64,000 nt of DNA from Terriglobia bacterium (GTDB lineage: Bacteria; Acidobacteriota; Terriglobia; Bryobacterales; UBA6623), in the NCBI GenBank assembly GCA_009838515.1, contig VXRL01000086.1, positions 28,228-92,227 on the forward strand. The letters are read 5' to 3'. The translations under genes were made by a program, and so were the position numbers. Below the pieces are notes generated by a model, which saw nothing but the letters and a program-made list of their open reading frames with translations, had not been told where the DNA came from and searched no databases. Positions 23,954 through 32,217 of this stretch are shown one piece after another (position 1 is the stretch's first letter; each line of letters begins with the position of its first letter).

Positions 23954-25048
23954 TCAGCGAGAGGGCCATTTCGTGCCCTCGCGAGCGAGCAGGACTCGCT
24001 TGCGCTCCACGCCCCAGCGATAGCCGCCGCACGTACCGTCAGTCCGAATCACGCGATGGCAGGGGATCGCGACAGCAAGCGGGTTGCAAGCACAAGCTTG
24101 CGCGACCGCCCGCGCCGCCTTCGGAGAGCCGACGCGATCTGCGATCTCGCTATACGTCGCCGTCGTGCCGGCTGGGATCTCCCGTAGCGCCTGCCACACC
24201 CGCCACTGGAACGCCGTCCCGCGGATGTCGAGCGGCAAGGCGGCGCCGACTGCGGGCGCCTCGACCAAGCCGACGACCCGGGCCACCAAGGAATCGAACT
24301 GCGGGTCTCCCGCGACGAGCTCCGCCCGCGGGAAACGGTCCTCGAGGTCGTGTACCAAGCCGTCCGGATCGTTTCCGAGCAAGATCGCGCACGCCCCTTC
24401 GACGGTCGCTGCAACTAGGATCGAGCCGAGCGAGCACTCGCCAACGGCAAACCGTATCGTCTCACCCGGAGCCCCTCGCCGGAACGTCGCGGGAGCCATC
24501 CCGAGGATTTCCCCGGAGGCGTCGTAGAACCGGCCGTTCGAGTGGAAGCCAGCCTCGTAAACGGCCTCGGTGACTGTTCGCGACGTGCGTAGCGCCTCGC
24601 GCATCCGGGCGGCGCGATGGGCGGCGATATACGCATGCGGCGTGCAGCCTGTGGCTGCCTTGAATACGCGGTGAAAGTGGAACCGGCTCATGCCGGCGGC
24701 GTTCGCGAGGGCATCGAGGCCCGGCAACTCCTCTGCTGTCTGGACGAGTCGGCACGCGGCCGCGACCGCTTCCACATGGCGTTCCGCCAGCGACGGCTCG
24801 TCTGGGCGGCACCGCCGGCACGGTCGGAACCCGGCGCACTCGGCGTCCTCACAAGAGGCGTGGAAGCGCACGTGCTCGCGCCGTGGCCGCCGCGCTGGGC
24901 AGCCGGGGCGGCAATAGACACCGGTCGTTGCCACCGAGTAGACGAAGTCGTCCCACGCGTCGCGGTCGCGTTTCACGATCGCCGCCCAGCATTCGTCATT
25001 GCTCGGGACTGGGCTCGGCGCTGAATTCGGAATCTCGGTTTCGGGCAT
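23954..25048 (-). CDS. ada: Bifunctional DNA-methyl-phosphotriester sensor / O6-methylguanine methyltransferase Ada
   Basis: A 364-residue Ada protein. It repairs alkylated DNA by transferring methyl groups to its own cysteines and in many bacteria activates alkylation-repair genes. The N-terminal zinc domain has the four ligands C46 and C50 (VYCRPGCPAR) and C77 and C80 (RPCRRC). An AraC-type helix-turn-helix follows (GMSRFHFHRVFKAATG). The C-terminal methyltransferase carries IPCHRV with reactive C330. Start ATG 25048 has AGGAG eight bases upstream and is preferred over an upstream in-frame codon at 25102. It is divergent from the sterol reductase gene. Autoregulation is expected from the family. 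Confidence 0.95.
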   Translation of the reverse strand: MPETEIPNSAPSPVPSNDECWAAIVKRDRDAWDDFVYSVATTGVYCRPGCPARRPRREHVRFHASCEDAECAGFRPCRRCRPDEPSLAERHVEAVAAACRLVQTAEELPGLDALANAAGMSRFHFHRVFKAATGCTPHAYIAAHRAARMREALRTSRTVTEAVYEAGFHSNGRFYDASGEILGMAPATFRRGAPGETIRFAVGECSLGSILVAATVEGACAILLGNDPDGLVHDLEDRFPRAELVAGDPQFDSLVARVVGLVEAPAVGAALPLDIRGTAFQWRVWQALREIPAGTTATYSEIADRVGSPKAARAVAQACACNPLAVAIPCHRVIRTDGTCGGYRWGVERKRVLLAREGTKWPSR

Positions 25049-25244
25049 CTTGACCGCTCCTCGGATCGCTGCTGTTCGGCCGCGGATCGTGCCGCGGTCC
25101 ATAGGGTCATGCTAGGCATTCGGAAACGGTCGCGCATCTCGCTTCTTGCTCTCGAATTCGCGGCTGGAACGTAGACACGCGACCACCGAAAGCGGCCCGG
25201 GATTCGCTGGACCGCAGGGTCGGCCAACAAGCGTCCGTTCGAGA

Positions 25245-25273
25245 TTGACGGTGGGCAGTTGTGCGGCTATCGT
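25245..25273 (+). promoter_or_regulatory. Putative sigma-70 promoter of the sterol reductase gene
   Basis: TTGACG (25245-25250) and TATCGT (25268-25273) are separated by exactly 17 bases, giving a predicted start near 25280 and a leader of about 62 bases before ATG 25342. Confidence 0.5.
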
Positions 25274-25341
25274 TAAGCGAATCGAATGTAGCGCCCTATG
25301 CCGTCTCCGCCCACTAATTCCATCGATCTGCTGAAGCCGCC

Positions 25342-26433
25342 ATGTCCGGCCTGACTCCTTGGCAGGCGGTCGCCGCATTCCTGACGCCGACTGCCCTCTT
25401 TGCCATCCTCCTCGCCCTGCACATCGTCCTCCCGGCCCGTCGCGTCGAAGGCTATGCCCGCGTTACACGGAGCCGGTACCGACTCAACGGTCTCGCCGTC
25501 TTCATCTGCGCCCTCGCTATCTGGTGGTTTGAGCTGACCTCCGCCCCGCTCGGCTGGCTGTGGCTGGCCAAATGGCACGCGATCGCCGGAGCGGTCGCCC
25601 TGAGCGTCGTGCTCACCGTGTGGATGGTCCTCCGCGCACCCACCGACGACCGCAGCCCGTTGGTGCAGTGGATTGAAGGCCGTTCCCGCAACGTCCACTT
25701 TCGCGGCGACATCGATGCCAAGATGTTCATGTACGTCTACGGCGGCACCTACCTCGCGCTGAACGCGGTCTCAAGCGCCGCCTACCACTACGGCGAATAC
25801 GGCCAGGCGGCGAACGCCGGCTTGTTCCTGCACTCGGCGATGTGGGTGTGGTTCGTGACGGACTATTTCTGCTTCGAGCGCGTTCAGCTCTTCACTTTCG
25901 ACATCATCGAGGAACGCGTCGGCTTCAAGCTCATCGTCGGCTGCATCGCCGTCTATCCCTGCCTGTATCCGATCGCGCTGTGGGGAACGGCCGGTCTGGC
26001 GAGACCCGACATCGATCCGTCGCGGGACGCTCTCTGGCTCGGAGGTTCGGCGGCGGTGTTTCTGCTCGGCTGGGTGATCACGCGCGGCGCCAACCTCCAG
26101 AAGTATGTGTTCAAGAGGTTCCCCGAGCGTCCGTTTCTCGGGTTAATCAGGCCGGTCACGGTCACGGACGGGGAACGCAAGATCCTCTGTAGCGGGTACT
26201 GGGGAACCGCCCGGCATGTGAACTACACGGGTGAAATCCTAGAGGCGCTCGGAATGGCGCTGGCACTCGGACACTTCACGAACGTCTGGGCGTGGATCTA
26301 TTTCGTCTACCTCGCGATCTTCTTCGTCATCCGCGACCGTATCGACGACGGCCGGTGCGCCCGCAAGTACGGAGAACTGTGGACGCGATACCGGGGCAGG
26401 GTTCGCCATCGTCTGATTCCCGGGATTTACTGA
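25342..26433 (+). CDS. Sterol reductase, ERG4/ERG24 family
   Basis: A 363-residue polytopic enzyme of the ERG4/ERG24 family, whose members reduce sterol double bonds (delta-14, delta-7 or delta-24) with NADPH in membranes. About eight to ten hydrophobic helices are visible. Family stretches are ERVQLFTFDIIEERVGFKLI near 179-198, NLQKYVFKRFPE near 251-262, the first signature LCSGYWGTARHVNYTGE (282-298) and the C-terminal DDGRCARKYGELWTRYRGRV ending in IPGIY (335-363). All are well preserved, so the fold and NADPH site should work. Which double bond is reduced cannot be read. Eukaryotic proteins are slightly longer. It opens a cluster of other sterol-type enzymes, convergent with the Rieske gene. 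Confidence 0.87.
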   Translation: MSGLTPWQAVAAFLTPTALFAILLALHIVLPARRVEGYARVTRSRYRLNGLAVFICALAIWWFELTSAPLGWLWLAKWHAIAGAVALSVVLTVWMVLRAPTDDRSPLVQWIEGRSRNVHFRGDIDAKMFMYVYGGTYLALNAVSSAAYHYGEYGQAANAGLFLHSAMWVWFVTDYFCFERVQLFTFDIIEERVGFKLIVGCIAVYPCLYPIALWGTAGLARPDIDPSRDALWLGGSAAVFLLGWVITRGANLQKYVFKRFPERPFLGLIRPVTVTDGERKILCSGYWGTARHVNYTGEILEALGMALALGHFTNVWAWIYFVYLAIFFVIRDRIDDGRCARKYGELWTRYRGRVRHRLIPGIY

Positions 26434-26459
26434 GCGCGATTCGACCCTGAGGCGCGAAT

Positions 26460-26487
26460 CCGACAGCGCAAGCTTCGGGGCTGTCGG
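26460..26487. terminator. Hairpin between convergent sterol reductase and Rieske genes
   Basis: A perfect 8-base stem CCGACAGC/GCTGTCGG (26460-26467 with 26480-26487) encloses a 12-base loop in the 60-base gap between two convergent genes. No T-tract follows, so it is a probable but atypical bidirectional terminator. Confidence 0.5.
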
Positions 26488-26493
26488 TCAGCG

Positions 26494-27543
26494 TCACGAA
26501 GACTCGGAGACCGCCAGCTCCGGATAGAACTGCCGGCAGTACCGGCGATACGCGCCGATCGGGCCGTCGGCCCGGCAAAGCCGGGGCTGGCGACGGTACC
26601 GCATGCGTTCCCAAATAACTACGTCCTGCTGGACATCTCGCCTCTGTTGCGACAGCAGAATCTGGTTCATCACTCTGTGGCGCAGGCTGACCGGAAGGAA
26701 GCGCAGGCCCATGATGGGCTTCCGGGGCTTGTGCATCCGCCGCACCTGATTGACCAGCACCAACTGTACGTGCTCGCTATCGACGGGCGTTGACAGCACC
26801 CAATACCTCACGCGCATGTCGATGGACGTCTCGTGGATTTCGACGAAGGAGTAGCCCAGCCCATAGACGTGAGTGTCAGCCGAGACTTCGTGCACCACGT
26901 CGATGCCAGCGACCCTTCGAACGCGCTTGAATTCGAAGCTGCTCCGCAAATAGGCACCCTCGACCGACAACGAACCCACCGGAGCCACGTTGCTGTAGCC
27001 GTGTACGTATGCCAGGTGTCCGAAATCCACGGAGTTCTCCGCCAATTGCTGGACATGCCCCGGAAATCGGAGGGTTCGGTATCCCAGCTTGCACCATTCG
27101 GCTCCGGGGAGCGGTCCGTCCGGCAGCTGCCACTGTGGTGGCCGACCGCCGCTGCTCCACCAGCCGAAGACCATCCCCAGGATCTCCTTTGTCTCGTAGA
27201 GTTGCAGCTTCGCGGCTCTCGGGGCAGGGGCATTCGGAGTGGCGACGCACTGCCCGGTTGCATCGAATTCGAATCCGTGAAAGGGACAGACTAAGCAACC
27301 GTCACGGACCTTGCCGCCAACCGAGGGCCCTAGGTGCGAGCCCAAGTGCGGACACTTCGCGTCGGCCACGCAGATACGGCCCCCAGGGTCACACCAGACG
27401 ATGATTTCCTCGCCCGCCCAAGTCTTCTCGATCAGCTTCTCTCGTAGGATTGACTCGCGACTTGCGATGAAGTACCAGCCCTCTGGAAAAGGGGGCAGTC
27501 CATCAATGGGATCCGGCGATCTCCCGTTGGTTTTCGTGATCAT
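26494..27543 (-). CDS. Rieske non-heme iron oxygenase, sterol/steroid type (Neverland/SdmA/KshA-like)
   Basis: A 349-residue Rieske oxygenase. The [2Fe-2S] ligands are C64, H66, C86 and H89 (CPH ... CPFH). The mononuclear iron site is E169-N-S-V-D173-x-x-H176-x4-H181, the ENxxDxxHxxxxHG wording used by Neverland/DAF-36 cholesterol desaturases and close to KshA. Length fits this single-component subgroup; electrons must come from a separate reductase. In Methylococcus a Rieske enzyme (SdmA) removes sterol C-4 methyl groups, so C-4 demethylation, C-7 desaturation or steroid hydroxylation are all options. Start ATG 27543 is chosen because homology begins shortly after; a TTG at 27612 is possible. 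Neighbouring sterol reductase and DUF1295 genes support a sterol substrate. Confidence 0.85.
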   Translation of the reverse strand: MITKTNGRSPDPIDGLPPFPEGWYFIASRESILREKLIEKTWAGEEIIVWCDPGGRICVADAKCPHLGSHLGPSVGGKVRDGCLVCPFHGFEFDATGQCVATPNAPAPRAAKLQLYETKEILGMVFGWWSSGGRPPQWQLPDGPLPGAEWCKLGYRTLRFPGHVQQLAENSVDFGHLAYVHGYSNVAPVGSLSVEGAYLRSSFEFKRVRRVAGIDVVHEVSADTHVYGLGYSFVEIHETSIDMRVRYWVLSTPVDSEHVQLVLVNQVRRMHKPRKPIMGLRFLPVSLRHRVMNQILLSQQRRDVQQDVVIWERMRYRRQPRLCRADGPIGAYRRYCRQFYPELAVSESS

Positions 27544-27722
27544 GTGTCCAGAGTCTGTTTCAGGCTGCAGGCCAGCGGCGACCGGCAACTGATTGGCGCG
27601 GCGATCTCTCAAGCGGCAGCCCGGCTGCCAAGATCAAGCGCAGCCACAATATAGCCGTATTTCGCCTCAACCGAGCCCCGGCCCGCTCACGCGCGCAGCG
27701 CGGCGGCCAGAGCCGACTGGTC

Positions 27723-27752
27723 TTGACGAGACACACGGGCGTACCGTAGCGT
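27723..27752 (+). promoter_or_regulatory. Weak putative promoter ahead of the DUF1295 gene
   Basis: TTGACG (27723-27728) and TAGCGT (27747-27752) have 18-base spacing, leaving only about 10 bases before ATG 27769 and no ribosome binding site. It matches the -35 of the sterol reductase promoter exactly, but the -10 is poor. Confidence 0.3.
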
Positions 27753-27768
27753 TACAAACGCAATCCCG

Positions 27769-28611
27769 ATGCCCGGACTCGACCTGTTCAGCCATCCACT
27801 CTCCGGCCAGCCGTACGGTAGCGCGCTTGAACTATGCCTGGTTCTCGTGGTGCTGGCTTGGATCGTGACGCTCGTCACCGGCGACTGTTGTGAGTGGATG
27901 GACCGCCTGTGGGCCCTGTCCCCGCCCGTGTACTGCCTGATGGTCGCCGTCTTGGGCGGATTCGACGTGGCGCGCGTCAACCTCATGACGGCGCTGGTGA
28001 TCCTATGGGGCGCGAGGCTCACCTACAACTTCGCCCGCAAAGGCGGTTTCCGGAAGGGCGGCGCGGATTACCGCTGGGGCGTCCTGAAGGAGAGAATCGG
28101 CCCGACGAAGTTCCTGTGGCTGAACATCGCCTTCGTCGCGCCGGGCCAGTTGCTGCTCATGTGGCTGTTCACCTCGCCGGTGCATCAGGCGTGGGTTTGG
28201 CGGGACCAGCCTCTCGGCTGGCTCGATGGTGTTTCCGCGGTGCTCTTCCTGCTGTGTTTCGCCGGTGAGTTGATCGGCGACGAACAGATGTGGAAGTTCC
28301 AGCAGGACAAGAAGCGCAGGATCGCAGCCGGCCAAGAAATCGTGCAGCCCTTCATCGTCACGGGCCTGTTTCGTTACACCCGCCATCCGTCGTATCTGTG
28401 CGAAATCGGGATGTGGCTCGCCTTCTGGCTCTTTGCCGTGTCGGCGTCGGGCGACTGGTTCCACTGGACCGGGCTCGGCCTGGTGCTGCTTGCTACGCAG
28501 TTCATCGGCGTGATCCGCATGACGGAGAAGATATCCGCGGGGAAGTACCCGACCTACGCCGAGTACCGCGCGCGGACGCCGATCGTGCCTCTGCCGGGGC
28601 TGCGCAGGTAG
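27769..28611 (+). CDS. DUF1295 membrane protein, steroid 5-alpha-reductase-like
   Basis: A 280-residue polytopic protein of the DUF1295 family, related to the C-terminal domain of 3-oxo-5-alpha-steroid 4-dehydrogenases and to isoprenylcysteine methyltransferases. Six to seven hydrophobic helices are visible. The conserved core is GARLTYNFARKGGF (81-94), DEQMWKFQQDKK (171-182), GLFRYTRHPSYLCEIGMW (199-216), the nucleotide-binding stretch, and the ending K-Y-P-x-Y-A-E-Y-R-A-R-T-P. Family members are presumed NADPH-dependent reductases of lipids. The context of sterol reductase and Rieske oxygenase makes a sterol or steroid double bond the likely target. It is divergent from the Rieske gene and followed directly by a hairpin. 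Confidence 0.8.
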   Translation: MPGLDLFSHPLSGQPYGSALELCLVLVVLAWIVTLVTGDCCEWMDRLWALSPPVYCLMVAVLGGFDVARVNLMTALVILWGARLTYNFARKGGFRKGGADYRWGVLKERIGPTKFLWLNIAFVAPGQLLLMWLFTSPVHQAWVWRDQPLGWLDGVSAVLFLLCFAGELIGDEQMWKFQQDKKRRIAAGQEIVQPFIVTGLFRYTRHPSYLCEIGMWLAFWLFAVSASGDWFHWTGLGLVLLATQFIGVIRMTEKISAGKYPTYAEYRARTPIVPLPGLRR

Positions 28612-28615
28612 GGCT

Positions 28616-28634
28616 CGCCGGCCCGGAGCCGGCG
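28616..28634 (+). terminator. Terminator-like hairpin after the DUF1295 gene
   Basis: A 7-base stem CGCCGGC/GCCGGCG with loop CCGGA starts five bases after the DUF1295 stop codon. No T-run follows. It probably separates this gene from the downstream unit beginning at 28812. Confidence 0.45.
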
Positions 28635-28811
28635 TGCCGAGCGGATCGCTAGCTGCCCAACATCGTTCCGAAACTCGAACGGCGGGGTTCGTCTTGGCCA
28701 GAGCTTGGTCCAGCGCCCGCCGGGAGGCGTTGGGGATAGCTCGCGGACACAGCGCGACCAGAAGGGTGCGATGCGGAGAGTCCGCGCTAGGCTATCGGCG
28801 AGGAGCAAGAT

Positions 28812-29546
28812 ATGCCCAAAAATCGCCTTGATCGAGCGTCCTTCGAACCAAACGCGGACCAGCCGGGCCTGACGATCCCGGCGGGACTGTTCGCGGCGCT
28901 GGTTGTCGCGACCCTGGCCCTTCTCGGCATCGGGACGCGCTACTACGCTCGGGGGGACCTAGACGCGATCCATTGCCTTCTCTGCCTGTTCTTCTCTACC
29001 AACCTGCTGATCTGCTATTGGGAGGTGTGTCTGTTTCTCCGACCGGACCATGTCGAGATGCGAGCTAGGTATTGGCGCGAGAGAAGCAGCATGGCGGGCC
29101 GGACGCCGGCTAGAGAGTTCCTCCTCACAAGGGTCCCGTTGACCCGGATGCTGTCGCCGACCGTATGGGCTGATGTCTGGGCGGCCTACTCCTACTACGA
29201 CGGATCCTATGCGGATCGCCGGACATTTGGATACAACGCGGATATCGCCAATGGGATGGTAACGCCAGCTCCTACACTCATCCTGTACGCGGCCTACACT
29301 TTCGATCTCCTGCCTGCCGTCGGAGCAGGAATTCTCGGGGTCATGCTGTTCTGGCAATGGACGTACGTGACGTCGGTCTACGGGGCCAGCTTCTTCGTGG
29401 CTAATCGGCATACCCAAATCAGCCGACGCGAGGTCTATACCTACATCTGCGCGATCAATTCTCCCTGGGTGCTGTGCGCACTGCTTGGGTTGTACGTCTC
29501 CGTGCGCCTGATTCTGGAGGGCAACTACAGCGTTCTGGGCTATTGA
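28812..29546 (+). CDS. Polytopic membrane protein, possibly EXPERA/EBP-like
   Basis: A 244-residue membrane protein with about five hydrophobic helices (residues 20-42, 52-75, 148-165, 168-190 and 212-236). The family is not certain. Its layout recalls EXPERA proteins such as EBP, the sterol delta8-delta7 isomerase: a W-x-x-Y-S-Y-Y-D-G-S-Y stretch near 120, then VYGASFFVANRH, then a helix with N-S-P-W-V-L, comparable to the N-x-x-W helix of EBP. The Glu of the EBP catalytic segment is not evident, so activity would differ. Start ATG 28812 has GAGGAG about 8 bases upstream. It lies among sterol-type genes, which is the main reason for the EBP comparison. Confidence 0.55.
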   Translation: MPKNRLDRASFEPNADQPGLTIPAGLFAALVVATLALLGIGTRYYARGDLDAIHCLLCLFFSTNLLICYWEVCLFLRPDHVEMRARYWRERSSMAGRTPAREFLLTRVPLTRMLSPTVWADVWAAYSYYDGSYADRRTFGYNADIANGMVTPAPTLILYAAYTFDLLPAVGAGILGVMLFWQWTYVTSVYGASFFVANRHTQISRREVYTYICAINSPWVLCALLGLYVSVRLILEGNYSVLGY

Positions 29547-29644
29547 CGGACACGCCAAGCTCCGCCAGCGACTTGAAGAGATCGTAGGTGGCTAGGTCCG
29601 CTGACCCGAACGGAGTAGCGCGCGGGCAGTTGCCGCGACCCTGT

Positions 29645-29671
29645 TACCGTACGGTATCCCCTCACGGTGAG
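29645..29671. promoter_or_regulatory. Two adjacent palindromes upstream of the DUF1214 gene
   Basis: TACCGTACGGTA (29645-29656) is a perfect 12-base palindrome, followed five bases later by CTCAC-G-GTGAG (29661-29671). They lie 24-50 bases ahead of ATG 29695, a normal operator position. Ten bases of the first palindrome (CCGTACGGTA) recur at 27811-27820 near the start of the DUF1295 gene. Confidence 0.4.
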
Positions 29672-29694
29672 CGTAGCTCCGAAAGAGGTGAGCC

Positions 29695-30879
29695 ATGCGA
29701 AAGATTGCCATCGGCCTTCTCGCCCTGTTTCGAAGGACATCCCTGTTCGTTCGGAGGCTGCGGGGCAAGACACAAGACGATTTGGCAGCCCAACGGGTCG
29801 TCAGCGGCCAGTCTTGGAACGACTTCTGCGACGCGTTGAAGGCGGCCGGAGCCGCGATGAGTTTCCCGGGAGCTCCGCAGGACCCGTTCAACCAAGCGGA
29901 AGGATATCGCTATCTGAGCCGCCTCGCCCGTGCCGGCCTGACGGCCTTTATCGAGCATGCCGACACCAACGCGCCCGTCCTTCACCGGGTCGTCAACGAA
30001 ACCACCAAGCTGGGCGCGGACAATCCCGACAATTTCTACCAAACGGCTGCGTTGGACGGAAATCACGAGTACAAGATCATCGGGCGGCGCAACACGATCG
30101 CCTACCTGAGCTTTGGCACCCAATCCGGCAACTACGGGCAGGGACGAGGGCTGCCTCCCACCGGACACATCGAATCCAATCGAATCGAAACCGACGAGGA
30201 TGGATGTTTCGAGCTGATAGTCAGTCGCAAGCCGCAGACCGGAAACTGGCTCCCCATGTCGTTGGAAACCGGGACTCTGGTGGTCCGCCAGACGTTCCTG
30301 GATCGGGAAGCGGAGACGCCGGCAGATCTCAGGATTGAGCGCATCAACTGTCCCGAGGACGAGTGTCGCCCCTCCGCCTGGACAGCGAGAAAACTGGACG
30401 AGGGGCTCAAGAACGCGGGGGCGCTGGTCGCCGGCGCGCCGTTGCTCTTCGCAAAATGGGCACGCGACTTCAAGAAGCACAGCAACCGGTTGCCGATGTT
30501 TGATCCCCAAACGTCACTGGCCGCTGGCGGCGATCCGAACATCACCTACTACCACAGCCATTGGGAGATTGCCCAAGACGAGGCCCTAGTGATAGAAGTC
30601 ATGCCTCCGGAATGCGAGCACTGGAACTTCCAGCTGAACAACTACTGGATGGAGTCCCTCGACTATCGCTATCACCAGATCCACACCAACAAGCATCTAG
30701 CCCTCCTTGAGGACGACGATTCCGTGCGCCTGATCGTGGCGCACGAGAATCCCGGCCTGCCCAACTGGCTCGAGACCGCCGGCCACACCTCCGGCACCAT
30801 GTGTTTCCGATGGGTGCGGGCGAAGGAACACCCGCAGCCCCGGACCCGACTGGTCAAGTTGAGCAGCCTGAGGAACTAG
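29695..30879 (+). CDS. DUF1214 domain protein
   Basis: A 394-residue protein with a C-terminal DUF1214 domain (residues about 270-390; YYHSHWEIAQDEALVIEVMPP, WNFQLNNYWMESLDYR, VAHENPGLPNWLETAGHTSG). The N-terminal 30 residues are basic and hydrophobic, and the middle holds a beta-rich region related to the paired DUF1254/DUF1214 proteins. Function is unknown; homologues in actinobacteria often sit in steroid or lipid gene clusters. Start ATG 29695 has AGAGGTGA about six bases upstream. It is 20 bases ahead of the sulfotransferase start, so they are likely co-transcribed with the following genes. A palindromic pair upstream may be its operator. Confidence 0.8.
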   Translation: MRKIAIGLLALFRRTSLFVRRLRGKTQDDLAAQRVVSGQSWNDFCDALKAAGAAMSFPGAPQDPFNQAEGYRYLSRLARAGLTAFIEHADTNAPVLHRVVNETTKLGADNPDNFYQTAALDGNHEYKIIGRRNTIAYLSFGTQSGNYGQGRGLPPTGHIESNRIETDEDGCFELIVSRKPQTGNWLPMSLETGTLVVRQTFLDREAETPADLRIERINCPEDECRPSAWTARKLDEGLKNAGALVAGAPLLFAKWARDFKKHSNRLPMFDPQTSLAAGGDPNITYYHSHWEIAQDEALVIEVMPPECEHWNFQLNNYWMESLDYRYHQIHTNKHLALLEDDDSVRLIVAHENPGLPNWLETAGHTSGTMCFRWVRAKEHPQPRTRLVKLSSLRN

Positions 30880-30899
30880 CCGGGAGGAAGATTGCTGCC

Positions 30900-32159
30900 A
30901 TGGCTACACGGGGCCGTGTTACTCCCACGGACTATGAGAATCCCTATCGGCCCGTCCCGGTCAGGATTCTCAACAGGATCGGCAATGTCGGCAGAAACCT
31001 CGGCCTGGCGGGCCCTCTGAGGGTCGACGCACTCGTCAACCAGGCGAAGCGCAAGACCGGGCTTGCAGACTTCGGTGACGACGGACATCTCCGAGCTCTG
31101 CAAGCGCTCGTTGAGTCGATCAACGACGAAGCCCGGCTGACCGCAACCGGCAGGTTCATTCAGAAATCGCGGCTCGCCGACGCGCTGGTCCATCGGTTGC
31201 GGATCGAGGATCTGCTCGCGACGCATCCGGAGATTCATGACCTGGCGCTTGGCAAGATCGTGCTGGTCACTGGATTGCAGCGCAGCGGCACTACCTTGCT
31301 GCAACGCCTGCTCGGTTCGCATCCCGAGATTGAGGGCGTTTCGGCGGCGGAGGCGCTCGACCCGGTACGGGCACCCCGCGCGAAGGCGAGCCAGACGGAC
31401 GCTCGCACGCGGCGCGCAAGACTCGCCCAAGGAGTGATTTCCTATCTTTCTCCCCAATTCATGGCGGTTCATCCAATGGATCACAGTGAGCCGGACGAGG
31501 ATGTCCTGCTCCTTGATCTGAACTTCATGAGCCAGTCGGCCGAGGCCACCATGCATGTACCGAGCTATTCCCGCTGGCTGGAGGGCCAAGATCATGCGCG
31601 GACGTACCGGTACTTCCTCAAGGTCCTGAAGGTCCTCTGCTGGCAGCGCCCCCGCGCCCTCTGGGTACTCAAGACCCCGCATCACATGGAGTACCTAGAT
31701 GTGTTTCTCAAGGTCTTTCCTGACGCGACAATCGTGCAGACCCACCGCGACCCGAGAGTTGCACTGCCGTCCTTCTGCAGCATGGTTGCCCACGGCCGTG
31801 GCATCTTCAGCGACTGCGTCGAACCCCGGGAGGTGGGCAGGCACTGGTGCAGGAAAACCCGCAGGATGGTTGAATTGACGATGCAGGCTCGAGACGCGGC
31901 AGAGGGCTCGCGCTTCCTAGATGTCTCGTACTACGACCTGCTGAGGGATCCAATTGCCGAGCTCAGGCGGATTTGCCGTTACGCAGGGATCGGATTCGAT
32001 GACAATGCCGAACGGGCAGCCGCGAGGTACATGCGCGCGAATCCGCAGCACCGTTTCGGCAAGCACATCTACCGACTGGGCGATTTCGGGTTGACCGAGG
32101 AAATCGTGGAGGAAGCCTTCTCGGCCTATCGGCAGAAACACGCGATCCCCTTCGAATGA
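30900..32159 (+). CDS. PAPS-dependent sulfotransferase family protein
   Basis: A 419-residue sulfotransferase of the Sulfotransfer_3 type. These enzymes move sulfate from PAPS to hydroxyls of lipids, sterols or sugars. The phosphosulfate loop LVTGLQRSGTTLLQRLLGSHP spans residues 122-142, and the 3'-phosphate motif is in THRDPRVALPSFCSM; WVLKTPHHMEYLD is also typical of the family. The N-terminal 110 residues are helical and family-specific. ATG 30900 has GGAGG upstream at about 12 bases and is preferred to an earlier overlapping ATG at 30801. With the sterol-type genes around it, a 3-hydroxysteroid or similar lipid is a reasonable acceptor, but this is inference. Confidence 0.83.
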   Translation: MATRGRVTPTDYENPYRPVPVRILNRIGNVGRNLGLAGPLRVDALVNQAKRKTGLADFGDDGHLRALQALVESINDEARLTATGRFIQKSRLADALVHRLRIEDLLATHPEIHDLALGKIVLVTGLQRSGTTLLQRLLGSHPEIEGVSAAEALDPVRAPRAKASQTDARTRRARLAQGVISYLSPQFMAVHPMDHSEPDEDVLLLDLNFMSQSAEATMHVPSYSRWLEGQDHARTYRYFLKVLKVLCWQRPRALWVLKTPHHMEYLDVFLKVFPDATIVQTHRDPRVALPSFCSMVAHGRGIFSDCVEPREVGRHWCRKTRRMVELTMQARDAAEGSRFLDVSYYDLLRDPIAELRRICRYAGIGFDDNAERAAARYMRANPQHRFGKHIYRLGDFGLTEEIVEEAFSAYRQKHAIPFE

Positions 32160-32217
32160 ATCGGCATCCCTCGGGAAGACACGGCATAGGACCTGGCCCG
32201 CCACTGCCCAGATTTCC

